The notes beneath the pieces are model-generated. The model saw only the letters and a program-made list of their open reading frames with translations, did no database searches and had not been told where the DNA came from. The position numbers and the translations under genes were made by a program. Shown here one piece after another: positions 55,610-64,000 of a DNA stretch of 64,000 bases. Numbering within the stretch: position 1 is the first letter of the stretch; every line of letters starts with the position of its first letter. Source of the DNA: Leisingera aquaemixtae (lineage in GTDB: Bacteria > Pseudomonadota > Alphaproteobacteria > Rhodobacterales > Rhodobacteraceae); assembly GCF_001458395.1 (NCBI RefSeq), contig NZ_CYSR01000011.1, positions 1-64,000 of the forward strand, given 5' to 3'.

Positions 55610-56638
55610 TCAGCGGGCGCGGCCCAGCATTGCCAGCCGGATCAGCGCCCGTTCCATCAGCGCCAGCGCCGGGGCGGTCTGGCCGGCAGACCGCAAGGCC
55701 AGATCGGTGTCGGTGATGATGGTCAGCGCGGTTTCCAGCCGGTTCGCGCCCCAGCTCTGCGCCTGCCGCAGCATCCGGTCGCGGCGCTTGCCATAGAGCG
55801 GCGGGCGCAGCTGGCCGATGCCCTGGGCCGGGCCGCCGGGGGCGGCCGCGATGGTATAGAGCGTGCGGAAATGCCGTGTCGCGCCGATGCACAGCGTGAC
55901 CGCGTTGGTGCCCTGCGCCTGCAGGCGGCGGATCAGCGGGCCGATTTCGGCGCTGCGCCCCTCGGCCACCACGTGCAGCACATCATCCAGCGCGGCTTCG
56001 GTCGATTGCGGGGCGACGGCGGCGATATCCTCCAGTGCCAGCGGGCTGCTGTCGCCGTGTTTATAAAGCGCCAGCTTCTCGATCATGCGGGAGAAGTCGC
56101 CGGGACCGGTGTCATTGGCGATATCGGTAAGCGCCGACATGCTGTCGGCGGGCACGCCGCGGATGCCGGCCTCGCCGAGGATGCGCTCGATCTCGGCCCG
56201 CGAGGGCGGATCGTCGTAGATGCCCGCGGCGTAGGCGTTGCTGTGGCCCTCAAACGCCTTGCGCAGTTTGGACGTGGCTTTCAGTTGCCCGGCGGTGACG
56301 ACGATCTGGGCATCGCCCGGCTGCCATTCCTCCAGCGCTGCGGTGATGGCAGGCGTGGCCGTGTCGTTGGCGCCCTCGACAAAGACCGCCCGGACGCCGG
56401 GAAAGAACCCGACTGCCTTGACCGCATCCAGGAGCTGGGCCGGATCCTTGCGCAGGTCTGCGCCGGGCAGGCGGCTCAGCCGCATCTCTTCTTCGGCGCC
56501 GGGGCCAAGCAGGGCGGCCAGCACCTGCTGCCGCTTGAGCGACACCCGCATGGCGTCGGCGCCATAGATCAGGATGCCGGTCTTGCCCGGATCGGGCTTG
56601 GCGAAATACCCGTCGGCCTCGCGCGGGGAGAGCTTCAT
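55610..56638 (-). CDS. holA: DNA polymerase III subunit delta
   Basis: 342 aa. Clamp-loader subunit that opens the sliding clamp. The N-terminal region matches HolA (ILIYGADAMRVSLKRQQVLA; LLDAVKAVGFFPGVRAVFVE), with the C-terminal SWGANRLETALTIITDTDLA. It overlaps the lptE end by ATGA, an arrangement conserved as leuS-lptE-holA in this group. Confidence 0.93.
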   Translation of the reverse strand: MKLSPREADGYFAKPDPGKTGILIYGADAMRVSLKRQQVLAALLGPGAEEEMRLSRLPGADLRKDPAQLLDAVKAVGFFPGVRAVFVEGANDTATPAITAALEEWQPGDAQIVVTAGQLKATSKLRKAFEGHSNAYAAGIYDDPPSRAEIERILGEAGIRGVPADSMSALTDIANDTGPGDFSRMIEKLALYKHGDSSPLALEDIAAVAPQSTEAALDDVLHVVAEGRSAEIGPLIRRLQAQGTNAVTLCIGATRHFRTLYTIAAAPGGPAQGIGQLRPPLYGKRRDRMLRQAQSWGANRLETALTIITDTDLALRSAGQTAPALALMERALIRLAMLGRAR

Positions 56639-57150
56639 TCTGCCGGCGCGGAGAGATCCGCAGTTGCCAGGATCTGCGCCGTGATCTGGTCTGCCAAAAT
56701 CACCATCAGCCGCTCATGCGCGTCGCGCTCGCCCGCCAGCGTTTCCACGGTGGAGCCGGTGGCGGAGTAGCCGGTGAAGTTCCGCACGGTGCCGCTGGAG
56801 ACAATATTGCCAGCTGACAATCCTGTTAGGGAATAGTTAACCGTTCCGATCACCGAATAGCGGGTGATCTCATTTCCGGCGGTGATTGCCTGCCCTTCTT
56901 CCTGGGTGCTGAGCGTCAGATCCAGCCGGTAGTCCGGGCTGCCGCCGCGGCCCAGCCGCTGTTCCAGGTTCTGCACCAGGAAATAGGCGTCGGTTCCGGT
57001 GGCGCCTGTGATCTCCTCCGGTGCCTGAACCGCGATCCGGCCATGCAGCGCGGACCCGGTGCCGCCGGGGGCGTACACCGGGGTAAAGCCGCAGGCCGCT
57101 GCCAGCAGGGGCAGGGCCAGCAGCAGGGTTCTGCGGTTAAGCAACGACAT
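56635..57150 (-). CDS. lptE: LPS-assembly lipoprotein LptE
   Basis: 171 aa. Lipobox LAAAC (Cys about residue 20) directly followed by GFTPVYAPG, the usual LptE N-terminus, then the family's beta/alpha fold ([15 protein letters not shown]). It plugs the LptD barrel in LPS export to the outer membrane. Overlaps leuS upstream by 14 bp and holA downstream by ATGA. Confidence 0.93.
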   Translation of the reverse strand: MSLLNRRTLLLALPLLAAACGFTPVYAPGGTGSALHGRIAVQAPEEITGATGTDAYFLVQNLEQRLGRGGSPDYRLDLTLSTQEEGQAITAGNEITRYSVIGTVNYSLTGLSAGNIVSSGTVRNFTGYSATGSTVETLAGERDAHERLMVILADQITAQILATADLSAPAE

Positions 57151-59830
57151 TCACGATCCGGCCCGGCACGACGATCACCTTCTTCGGAGCGCTGCCATTC
57201 AGCGCCTTTTGCACAGCTTCATGCGCAAGAGCCAGTTTTTCAACCTCTGCCTTGTCCAGATCCTTGGCGACCTCAATTTCGCCGCGGCGCTTGCCGTTGA
57301 TCTGGATCGGCAGGGTGACGGTGTCCTCGACCAGCATCGCGTCGTCCGCAACCGGCCAGGGTGCCGTGGCGCACAGGCCTTCGCCGCCCTGGTGGTTCCA
57401 GATGTCTTCTGCCAGGTGCGGGGTCATCGGGGACATCAGCTGCGCCAGCGTCATCACCGCCTGGCGCTGCACCTTATAGCTGGCCTTGGATTTCGACAGC
57501 GTGCCGGTGAAGGCATAAAGCTTGGCAATCGCGGCGTTGAAGCCGAAGGAATCGATGCCCAGCGTCACGTCGCGGATGCATTTATGCATCTCGCGCAGCA
57601 ACTCCTCGTCGCCTTCGCCTTCTGCATTGCGGTCCATCTCCCCGATCCGGTCGCACAGGTTCCAGACCCGGTTCAGGTGCTTGTGCGCGGCCTCGGCACC
57701 GGAAGCGGTCCATTCCACGTCCCGTTCGGGCGGCGAATCGGACAGCACGAACCAGCGCGCGGTGTCGGCGCCGAAGGACGAGATGATGTGCAGCGGGTCC
57801 ACCACGTTGTTCTTAGACTTCGACATCTTGGCGGAGGGCACAACTTCAACCGCAAGACCAGGATTCTGGTAAACCAAGGCGTGAATTGCGCGACGTTCAT
57901 TGTCTACGTCGACACTCATTCCGTGCTCTTCGAACGTCGACTTGAGGGCCACAACGTCAATGCCATTGTAGGAAAGCTGTACAACGTCGTCAGGGTAATG
58001 AAACTTGTCCTTGATAACGGTGCTTTTCTCACCTGTGTTGGAGTCTGTCCGTTCTACTAACTCGCGAGTTTTATAAATCGCGTGGGTCACCATGCCTTGC
58101 GTAAACAGCGCGTCAAACGGCTCCTTCGATTTCTCCGGCAGGTGGCCGCAGATGTGCATCGCGCGGGCAAAGAAGCGCGAATACAGCAGGTGCAGAATCG
58201 CGTGCTCAATGCCGCCGATGTACTGGTCGACGTTCATCCAGTATTCGGCCTCGGCCATGTCGGTCGGGGTTTCAGCGCGCGGGGCGGTGAAACGGGCAAA
58301 ATACCAGGACGAGTCCACGAAGGTGTCCATGGTGTCGGTTTCGCGCTGGGCTGGCTTGCCGCAGGACGGGCATGCGCAATCGCGCCAGGTCGGGTGGCGG
58401 TCCAGCGGGTTGCCCGGAACAGAGAAGTCGATCGGTTTGCCGCCCTCATCATAAGGAAGCGCAATCGGCAGGTTCTCTTTCTTCTCCGGCACCACGCCGC
58501 AGTCTTCGCAGTGGACCACAGGGATAGGGCAGCCCCAGTAGCGCTGGCGGGAGAGGCCCCAGTCGCGCAGGCGGTATTTGGTGACGCCCTGGCCCCAGCC
58601 GGCCTTTTCCGCGAAATCGACGGTGGCGTTGATCGCATCTTCGCCGGTGGCCTCGGTCAGCCCGGCGAAATGATCCACCCAGCGGACCTTTTCGGACTTC
58701 GGCGGCACCAGAGCCTCGGTTGCGACCGGCGCGTCCTCTTCCAGCGCAAAGAACGCGTTGGTGACCGGCAGGTCATACTTGCGGCAGAAATCCAGGTCGC
58801 GCTGGTCATGCGCCGGGCAGGCAAAGATCGCGCCGGTGCCGTAATCCATCAGGATGAAATTGGCGATCCAGACCGGTAGCTCCCAGTCGGGTTTCAGCGG
58901 ATGCTTGACCCGGATGCCGGTGTCATAGCCCAGCTTCTCCGCCGTTTCGATGGCTTCCTCGGTGGTGCCGCCCTTGCGGCACTCGGCAACAAACGCGGCA
59001 ACCTCTTCCGATTCGGCTTCCAGCGCCTTGGCAATCGGGTGATCCGGCGAGATGCCGACGAAGGACGCACCCATCAGTGTATCGGGGCGGGTGGTGTAGA
59101 CCTCGATCGGCGCGCCGCCGCCGGTGCGCTCAAAGGAGAACTGCAGGCCGCGCGACTTGCCGATCCAGTTTTCCTGCATCAGGCGCACTTTGGCGGGCCA
59201 GTTTTCCAGAGTGTCCAGTGCCGACAGCAACTCTTCGGAGAAATCGGAGATCTTGAAGAACCACTGGGTCAGCTCGCGCCGCTCCACCAGCGCGCCAGAG
59301 CGCCAGCCACGGCCGTTCTCGACCTGCTCGTTGGCCAGCACGGTCATGTCGATGGGGTCCCAGTTCACCACCGCGTTCTTGCGGTAAACCAAACCCTTTT
59401 CCAGGAAGTCCAGGAACAGCGCCTGCTGCTGGCCGTAATACTCCGGGTCGCAGGTTGCGAACATGCGCGACCAGTCCAGCGACAGGCCCAGCGGTTTCAT
59501 CTGTTCGACCATCGTGTCGATGTTCGAGTAAGTCCAATCCTTTGGATGCCCGCCAGAGGCCATTGCAGCGTTTTCGGCCGGCATGCCGAAGGCGTCGAAC
59601 CCCATCGGGTGCAGCACGTTATGGCCGGTCGACAGCTTGTAGCGCGCGATCACGTCGCCCATCGTGTAGTTGCGCACATGGCCCATGTGCAGCTTGCCCG
59701 ACGGATAGGGGAACATTTCCAGCACATAATACTTGGGCTTGCCGCCGGTTCGCTTGGCCTGGAAAATTCCGGCCTCGTCCCAGGCTTTCTGCCATCGTGC
59801 TTCGATTTCAGGAGCTATGTAACGCGGCAT
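57137..59830 (-). CDS. leuS: Leucyl-tRNA synthetase
   Basis: 897 aa. Charges tRNA-Leu. The ATP-binding HMGH (in [12 protein letters not shown]) and KMSKS ([12 protein letters not shown]) motifs, the editing domain and the four-cysteine zinc part (HCEDCG, CPSCGKP) are all in place. Residues ~583-664, just before KMSKS, are encoded by a patch (57838-58085) that is clearly more AT-rich (about 43-53% GC in 60-base lines) than the rest and makes the protein somewhat longer than usual. ATG at 59828-59830 is chosen over upstream starts. Confidence 0.95.
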   Translation of the reverse strand: MPRYIAPEIEARWQKAWDEAGIFQAKRTGGKPKYYVLEMFPYPSGKLHMGHVRNYTMGDVIARYKLSTGHNVLHPMGFDAFGMPAENAAMASGGHPKDWTYSNIDTMVEQMKPLGLSLDWSRMFATCDPEYYGQQQALFLDFLEKGLVYRKNAVVNWDPIDMTVLANEQVENGRGWRSGALVERRELTQWFFKISDFSEELLSALDTLENWPAKVRLMQENWIGKSRGLQFSFERTGGGAPIEVYTTRPDTLMGASFVGISPDHPIAKALEAESEEVAAFVAECRKGGTTEEAIETAEKLGYDTGIRVKHPLKPDWELPVWIANFILMDYGTGAIFACPAHDQRDLDFCRKYDLPVTNAFFALEEDAPVATEALVPPKSEKVRWVDHFAGLTEATGEDAINATVDFAEKAGWGQGVTKYRLRDWGLSRQRYWGCPIPVVHCEDCGVVPEKKENLPIALPYDEGGKPIDFSVPGNPLDRHPTWRDCACPSCGKPAQRETDTMDTFVDSSWYFARFTAPRAETPTDMAEAEYWMNVDQYIGGIEHAILHLLYSRFFARAMHICGHLPEKSKEPFDALFTQGMVTHAIYKTRELVERTDSNTGEKSTVIKDKFHYPDDVVQLSYNGIDVVALKSTFEEHGMSVDVDNERRAIHALVYQNPGLAVEVVPSAKMSKSKNNVVDPLHIISSFGADTARWFVLSDSPPERDVEWTASGAEAAHKHLNRVWNLCDRIGEMDRNAEGEGDEELLREMHKCIRDVTLGIDSFGFNAAIAKLYAFTGTLSKSKASYKVQRQAVMTLAQLMSPMTPHLAEDIWNHQGGEGLCATAPWPVADDAMLVEDTVTLPIQINGKRRGEIEVAKDLDKAEVEKLALAHEAVQKALNGSAPKKVIVVPGRIVNVVA
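57838..58085. other. Low-GC patch inside leuS
   Basis: About 250 bases whose composition and codon use differ from the flanking leuS sequence, ending directly at the KMSKS-coding segment. The frame is kept. It looks like an imported or relaxed segment of the synthetase. Confidence 0.5.
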
Positions 59831-59918
59831 CAGAGCGGTCCTTTGCATGAAAACGCCGGGCAAGTGGCCCGGCGCATCTGATAATGGGGTTTGGCTGGTG
59901 TTTCCAGTGCGCAGCGGG

Positions 59919-60404
59919 TCAGAGTTTCTTGTCCGCGATGCGTAGCTGGCGCGCGCGGGAAAGAATCGCATCTTCGACCGCCCGGGTGGTGCTGGCGCTG
60001 ACCGGGCCGCCCTTGGACTGCAGCGCAAGGTTCAGGGAACGCGCGTCCAGCGCCGGGTCCTTGATATGGACGGTCGCCCGGTAGGAGCGGCCGCCGCCCG
60101 GCGGGGTGCCGTAGCCGGTGACAATGACACCGGTGAACGGATCGACCGACTGCACCGGCAGGAACGACAGCACATCCAGGCTGGCGGTCCACAGGTAGCG
60201 GTTCACCTGAACGGTCTGATCCGGCTTGGCATTCAGGAAGTCAAAGACCGAGGACTTGGTCGCGGCGCCCTGAATCTCTTCCTTGTGGCTGATTGTCCGG
60301 GCCGTGCTGGACGGCGCATCGCCGCCTCTGTTGCCGCCGCACGCCGCGAGGCTGAGACAGATCGCACCGACCAAAGTTACCCGCAGGGTCTTTCCGTATT
60401 CCAT
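59919..60404 (-). CDS. DUF3576 lipoprotein
   Basis: 161 aa. Lipobox SLAAC (Cys about residue 22), then a DUF3576 domain with [20 protein letters not shown], the family signature, and [17 protein letters not shown] at the end. Function unknown; it sits upstream of leuS across the group. ATG at 60402-60404 has GGGAG before it. Confidence 0.87.
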   Translation of the reverse strand: MEYGKTLRVTLVGAICLSLAACGGNRGGDAPSSTARTISHKEEIQGAATKSSVFDFLNAKPDQTVQVNRYLWTASLDVLSFLPVQSVDPFTGVIVTGYGTPPGGGRSYRATVHIKDPALDARSLNLALQSKGGPVSASTTRAVEDAILSRARQLRIADKKL

Positions 60405-60711
60405 AACCGCTCCCGGAGCCATTTTCTGCGCGAACACCTAACGCAAGCCAAGCCGGCGGAGCAAGGGCTTTGGCTGCTATAGTGAGGCCCTAGTGCTGGC
60501 CGCCGGGTGTTTCCGCCGTAACCCGGGCTTATCCGGCGGCAAAGTGCGCCAGGGGCGGGCAGACTGTGGCAAAGCTGCACCATCCCGGGCCGCATCGTTT
60601 CGCCTGACTTTCCCAAGACTTGCCAAAACGGGGCCGAAAGAGCGAAACCCCTTGGCATACCCACGCCGGATTCCCCGGTTTGGGCTGAGGAATAGAAACC
60701 GAGGGAAAAAC
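60405..60711. other. Promoter and long leader of the porin gene
   Basis: 307 bases between the DUF3576 gene (-) and the porin (+). No gene; GAGGG at 60701-60705 is the porin's ribosome-binding site. No operator recognised. Confidence 0.5.
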
Positions 60712-61743
60712 ATGAAAAAGGTTCTCTTCGCGACTACCGCGCTGATCGCCACCGCAGGCATGGCCGCGGCAGAAGTCAAAATCTCCGGCTACGGCCGTTT
60801 TGGTCTGGACTGGAACGAAGCAAACGATGTTGCTGGCGACGCAGACAACACTTCTGAAACCAACCTGACCAGCCGTTTCCGTCTGACCTTTGACGTGTCG
60901 ACCGAAACCGACGGCGGCGTGACCGTTGGCGGCCGTATCCGCGCTCAGGCAGAAAACCGTGACGGCGCTCAGGGCCGTGCAACCTTCTCCAGCCCGCAGT
61001 TCCACGTCGCATACGGCGGCCTGCGTGTGAACGTTGGCAACATCTGGGGCGCGATCGACTCCGCACCGGGCCTGTACCTGAACACCACCTCGGTTGGCAC
61101 CGGCATCGACGGCATGGGCTTCAACTCCCTGGCCATCAAAGGCGCTGGCTTTGACACCTTCACCTCCGCTGGCGTTGGCCGCGGCGGCATCGAAGCCATC
61201 TACTCCGCTGGCGGCTTCACCGGTCACATCTCCTACTCGAAGCAGAACGGCACCGACGGTAACGACGACGCAAACGGCGAAGAGCGTACCGCGATCATGC
61301 TGAACTACTCGTTCGGCGACTACTTTGTGACAGGTGCTTACCAGTCTGCGGACAACGGCGCCACTGGCCTGACCACCGGCGGCCAGACCGTTGAGCTGAA
61401 CGATGAGCTGGTCTTCGTCGCTGCAGGTGCAGACTTCGGTCAGTTCGGCGCAACCCTGCAGTATGCTCAAACCGAGCAGGCAGATGCTGTTACTTTGGCT
61501 GGTGAAGCCGAAGTCGGCGCAGCTTCGACCGTGATTGCATGGGTGAGCAGCACCGACTCCAACAACGTCGACACCGACCTCGCCACTGCTGGCATTCAGG
61601 ACGGCGTGAACGACGGCACCGCCTTCGGCATCAACTACGAGTATGACCTGGGCGGCGGCGTGACCTTCGTTGCTGGCTATGTCAACGATGGTTCTGACTC
61701 CGAAGAAAACTCCGTTCAGGCAGGTCTGCACTTCAGCTTCTAA
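60712..61743 (+). CDS. Outer-membrane porin
   Basis: 343 aa. Signal peptide MKKVLFATTALIATAGMAAA, then EVKISGYGRFGLDWNE, the start of Rhodobacter-type trimeric porins, with alternating beta strands and a C-terminal Phe (AGLHFSF), the outer-membrane sorting signal. Codon use is strongly biased, as in highly expressed genes. A terminator follows at 61771. Confidence 0.92.
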   Translation: MKKVLFATTALIATAGMAAAEVKISGYGRFGLDWNEANDVAGDADNTSETNLTSRFRLTFDVSTETDGGVTVGGRIRAQAENRDGAQGRATFSSPQFHVAYGGLRVNVGNIWGAIDSAPGLYLNTTSVGTGIDGMGFNSLAIKGAGFDTFTSAGVGRGGIEAIYSAGGFTGHISYSKQNGTDGNDDANGEERTAIMLNYSFGDYFVTGAYQSADNGATGLTTGGQTVELNDELVFVAAGADFGQFGATLQYAQTEQADAVTLAGEAEVGAASTVIAWVSSTDSNNVDTDLATAGIQDGVNDGTAFGINYEYDLGGGVTFVAGYVNDGSDSEENSVQAGLHFSF

Positions 61744-61770
61744 GCTGAAGCACGCCTAGCGTGACTTTCG

Positions 61771-61799
61771 GGGCGGGTTCCTTCGGGGCCCGCCCTTTT
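61771..61799 (+). terminator. Intrinsic terminator after the porin
   Basis: GGGCGGG (61771-61777) pairs with CCCGCCC (61789-61795), followed by four T. Confidence 0.85.
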
Positions 61800-61866
61800 C
61801 TTTTGGCTCTTAACATTTGCAGGCAAACAGTGTTTTTTGCGGCCAAACAGAGATGAGGCCGGACCC

Positions 61867-62517
61867 ATGCCGCTAGACGAGATCAAATCCAGGATTGCCA
61901 AAGCCGAAGCAAACGCAGGCCGCGCGCCGGGCAGCGTAAAGCTAATCGCGGTCTCCAAGGTGCAGCCGAACGAGCGGGTTGAAGCGGTGCTGGAAGAAGG
62001 CCACCGCTGTTTTGGCGAGAACAAGGTGCAAGAGGCCGCAGGCAAATGGCCCGCTTTTGCCGAGCGCTACGATGGTGTCGACCTGCACCTGATCGGCCCG
62101 TTGCAAACCAACAAGGCGCGCCAGGCGATGGAGCTGTTTGACAGCATTCACTCGGTGGACCGCCCGAAACTGGCCAAGACCCTGGCCCGGCTGGCGCAGG
62201 AGCTGGGCACATGCCCGGACCTGTTCATTCAGGTGAACACCGGCGAAGAGGAGCAGAAGGCAGGCGTGATGCCGGCGGAGGCGGATGCGTTCATCGCCGA
62301 ATGCCGCGCGCTGGATCTGCCGGTCAAGGGCCTGATGTGCATCCCGCCGGTGGATGAGGAGCCGAGCCTGCATTTCGCGCTGCTGGCTAAGATCGCCAAA
62401 CGCAACGGCCTGCAGGGCCTGTCGATGGGCATGAGCGGCGATTTCGAGTCAGCCATCGCACTTGGCGCCACCCATGTCCGGGTCGGCTCTGCCATCTTTG
62501 GTGCGCGGACCTATTGA
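61867..62517 (+). CDS. PLP homeostasis protein (YggS family)
   Basis: 216 aa. PLP-binding Lys in LIAVSKVQPNE; CFGENKVQEA, HLIGPLQTNKAR and GLSMGMSGDFESAIALGATH complete the YggS/PROSC signature. It binds pyridoxal phosphate and regulates its supply without known enzymatic activity. ATG 61867 is preferred over a TTG at 61837. Two tandem hairpins follow. Confidence 0.93.
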   Translation: MPLDEIKSRIAKAEANAGRAPGSVKLIAVSKVQPNERVEAVLEEGHRCFGENKVQEAAGKWPAFAERYDGVDLHLIGPLQTNKARQAMELFDSIHSVDRPKLAKTLARLAQELGTCPDLFIQVNTGEEEQKAGVMPAEADAFIAECRALDLPVKGLMCIPPVDEEPSLHFALLAKIAKRNGLQGLSMGMSGDFESAIALGATHVRVGSAIFGARTY

Positions 62518-62522
62518 GGCGG

Positions 62523-62570
62523 AAAAGTTTTGGAAAAACTTTTGCCAAGACTTTTTCGGAAAAGTCTTGG
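62523..62570. terminator. Two tandem AT-rich hairpins between convergent genes
   Basis: AAAAGTTTT/AAAACTTTT (62523-62543) is immediately followed by CCAAGACTTTT/AAAAGTCTTGG (62545-62570). They lie just after the yggS-like stop and six bases from the YkuD gene's stop, so they may terminate transcription from both sides. Confidence 0.65.
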
Positions 62571-62575
62571 GTGCG

Positions 62576-63085
62576 TCAGGCGCGGCCCAAGGGCGGCACG
62601 ATGAGCCGGGTGCCCGGCTGGAGGCGGGCGGCCAGCCAGTGAAGGCCGGTCCGGGAAAAGGCGATGCAGCCTTCGGTGGGAAACCCCGGACGCCGCCATT
62701 GATGCAGGAAAATGGCTGAGCCTTTGCCGGGCACGGCGTCCGGCCAGTTCCAATCCGTGACCAGGATCAGATCATACAGCGGATCCGCCCGGCGCAGCTT
62801 TTCGTGGCTGAAGGCATAAGGCGCCCGGACATGGCGGTTGTAGGCGCTGTGGCCTGCATCATCCGACCACAGATCGCCTGGGCCGATCGGCTCTGCCCAG
62901 GGGGCAGGGCGGGCGAGGCGGTCCGGGCGGTACAGCATTCCCGCAATCCGGTGAATGCCAACGGGCGTGGCACCGTCGCCTTCGCGTTTGGCGCGGGACA
63001 GCCCGCCTTTGCCGATGGAGCAGGGCAGGACCCGGCCCAGGAAACGCACGCCGCGCGGAGTGAGGACCAGATCGGCCGGCGTCAT
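62576..63085 (-). CDS. L,D-transpeptidase-like (YkuD) protein
   Basis: 169 aa. YkuD domain: SAIFLHQWRRPGFPTEGCIA carries the His and catalytic Cys of the family signature. No signal peptide is seen and the start MTPADLVLTPRGVRFLGRVL resembles the cytoplasmic or non-classical YkuD proteins of this group. Peptidoglycan cross-linking is the family function, but without export it is uncertain here. Its ATG overlaps the ribA stop (TAATG). Confidence 0.82.
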   Translation of the reverse strand: MTPADLVLTPRGVRFLGRVLPCSIGKGGLSRAKREGDGATPVGIHRIAGMLYRPDRLARPAPWAEPIGPGDLWSDDAGHSAYNRHVRAPYAFSHEKLRRADPLYDLILVTDWNWPDAVPGKGSAIFLHQWRRPGFPTEGCIAFSRTGLHWLAARLQPGTRLIVPPLGRA

Positions 63086-64000
63086 TACAGCATGTGCCCG
63101 GATTTGCGGGCCTTTGTCGCCAGGTAATGCTGGTTGTGGGCATTTTCACCGACTTGCAGCGCCACCCGCTCCGCCACATGCACTCCGGTTTTTTCCATCA
63201 TCGCGATCTTGTTCGGGTTGTTGGTCAGCAACCGCACCTGGGAAAACCCCATCTTCTGCAGGATCGCGGCGCCCAGGCGGAAATCGCGCTCATCATCTTC
63301 AAAGCCGAGCCGGTGGTTGGCCTCCACCGTGTCAAAGCCCTGATCCTGCAAGGAATAGGCCCGCATCTTGTTGGCGAGACCGATGCCGCGGCCCTCCTGG
63401 TTGAGGTACAGAAGAACACCTGCACCTTCTTCGCCCATCTGCGCCAGCGCGCCGCGCAGCTGCGGGCCGCAATCGCATTTGAGCGAGCCCAGAACATCGC
63501 CGGTGAAGCAGGCCGAATGCAGCCGCGCCAGCACCGGTTTGGAGCGGTCGGGGCGGCCGATTTCGACGGCGTAATGCTCCTCGGCGCCATCCTCAGGCCG
63601 GAAGATGTGCAGGCGCCCGGCTTCGGCGGCGTCCATCGGCAGGCGGGCGGCAGCGACCGGATGCAAGGGCGAGCTTTCGCTGAGCAGCGGTGCCGCGGCA
63701 GTCCGGGACAGGGTGGTCAGCCCGTGGGTGGCGGCAAATTCAGCCGCCCCGCTGAGCGGCACCAGGGCCGCGGCCGGCAGCAGGCGCGCGGATTTCACCA
63801 GCGCAATCGCCAGCCGGTGCAGGTCCGCACTGCCGCCGCGCTGGCTCGACAGCGGGCCTTTCATCGGTGTGTTGAGGTCGTCTGCCGGGTCCGCCAGCGC
63901 CTGGATCCAATGCAGCCCTTCGGATGCGGGAACGGCCACGCGGGCGATATCCTCGTCGTAAACCCGGGCTTTCAGCGTATCCGCCCGGCGCGCGGTCAGG
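63085..64000 (-). CDS. ribA: GTP cyclohydrolase II, 3' part (cut by window edge)
   Basis: 305 codons to the window end; the frame continues beyond it. GTP cyclohydrolase II (riboflavin synthesis): zinc cysteines in CFTGDVLGSLKCDCG, LLYLNQEGRGIGLANKMRAY and the end LTNNPNKIAMMEKTGV. Typical RibA proteins of the group have an N-terminal extension, which agrees with the frame still being open at 64000. Coupled to the YkuD gene (TAATG). Confidence 0.93.
   Translation of the reverse strand, partial: LTARRADTLKARVYDEDIARVAVPASEGLHWIQALADPADDLNTPMKGPLSSQRGGSADLHRLAIALVKSARLLPAAALVPLSGAAEFAATHGLTTLSRTAAAPLLSESSPLHPVAAARLPMDAAEAGRLHIFRPEDGAEEHYAVEIGRPDRSKPVLARLHSACFTGDVLGSLKCDCGPQLRGALAQMGEEGAGVLLYLNQEGRGIGLANKMRAYSLQDQGFDTVEANHRLGFEDDERDFRLGAAILQKMGFSQVRLLTNNPNKIAMMEKTGVHVAERVALQVGENAHNQHYLATKARKSGHML

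Noticed and set aside
57043-58060. Open frame opposite the 3' half of leuS
   Set aside because: Shadow of leuS; its extension in the low-GC patch reflects composition, not coding.

Overview
The window reads as chromosome of an alphaproteobacterium of the Rhodobacteraceae (Roseobacter group). The evidence is high GC, the order holA-lptE-leuS-DUF3576 lipoprotein, the pairs rnhB-ccrM and waaA-lpxK, a porin of the family's type, a VPEID-CTERM/exosortase E pair, and genes matching the head-spike proteins of the Rhodobacter capsulatus gene transfer agent (GTA). No rRNA, tRNA or CRISPR array was found.

Region A (1-~9,020) is an accessory block with lower GC. It holds the N-terminal part of an IS481-type transposase, a serine resolvase, two coupled genes of unknown function (one exported, one coiled-coil), and an AT-rich two-gene unit of exported helical proteins (one Tat, one probably Sec). 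It ends with a mobilisation module: a MobC-like protein, a relaxase fused to a RecD/TraA-like helicase, and the 3' remnant of another gene upstream of mobC. It looks like an integrated mobilisable element or plasmid remnant ending near 9,020.

Region B (9,266-30,854) is a cell-surface polysaccharide locus. Precursor and initiation genes are a nucleotide-sugar epimerase, manC and an ExoY-like sugar transferase. Chain-length control and export use a Wzc-like kinase, Wza, YjbH and YjbF; a Wzx-like flippase, a Wzy-like polymerase, two GT4 glycosyltransferases and a sulfotransferase complete it. Embedded in it are (i) an exosortase-CPBP protease fusion with its 81-aa VPEID-CTERM substrate, a ClpP-like periplasmic protein and a PPP-type phosphatase, and (ii) GTA head-spike genes ghsA/ghsB beside a glycosyltransferase, so a GTA adhesin sits within a locus making its probable class of receptor.

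Region C (31,231-41,509) holds a fused alpha/beta 2-oxoacid dehydrogenase E1 coupled to a FabD-like acyltransferase, two class III cyclases (one carrying DUF427), a membrane-tethered winged-helix protein, rnhB, and the cell-cycle methyltransferase ccrM with two GANTC sites in its leader.

Region D (41,513-64,000) is mostly housekeeping: AlkB-like hydroxylase, mutY, DciA-like/dsbA, lpxK-waaA-IMPase-pmbA, a DUF2125 protein, a coupled SDR-crotonase-VOC operon, BaiN-like flavoprotein, GST, holA-lptE-leuS, porin, PLP homeostasis protein, YkuD protein and the 3' part of ribA. leuS carries a low-GC internal patch.

Start codons were chosen from ribosome-binding sites and overlaps. Family names come from motif recognition; no database search was possible.
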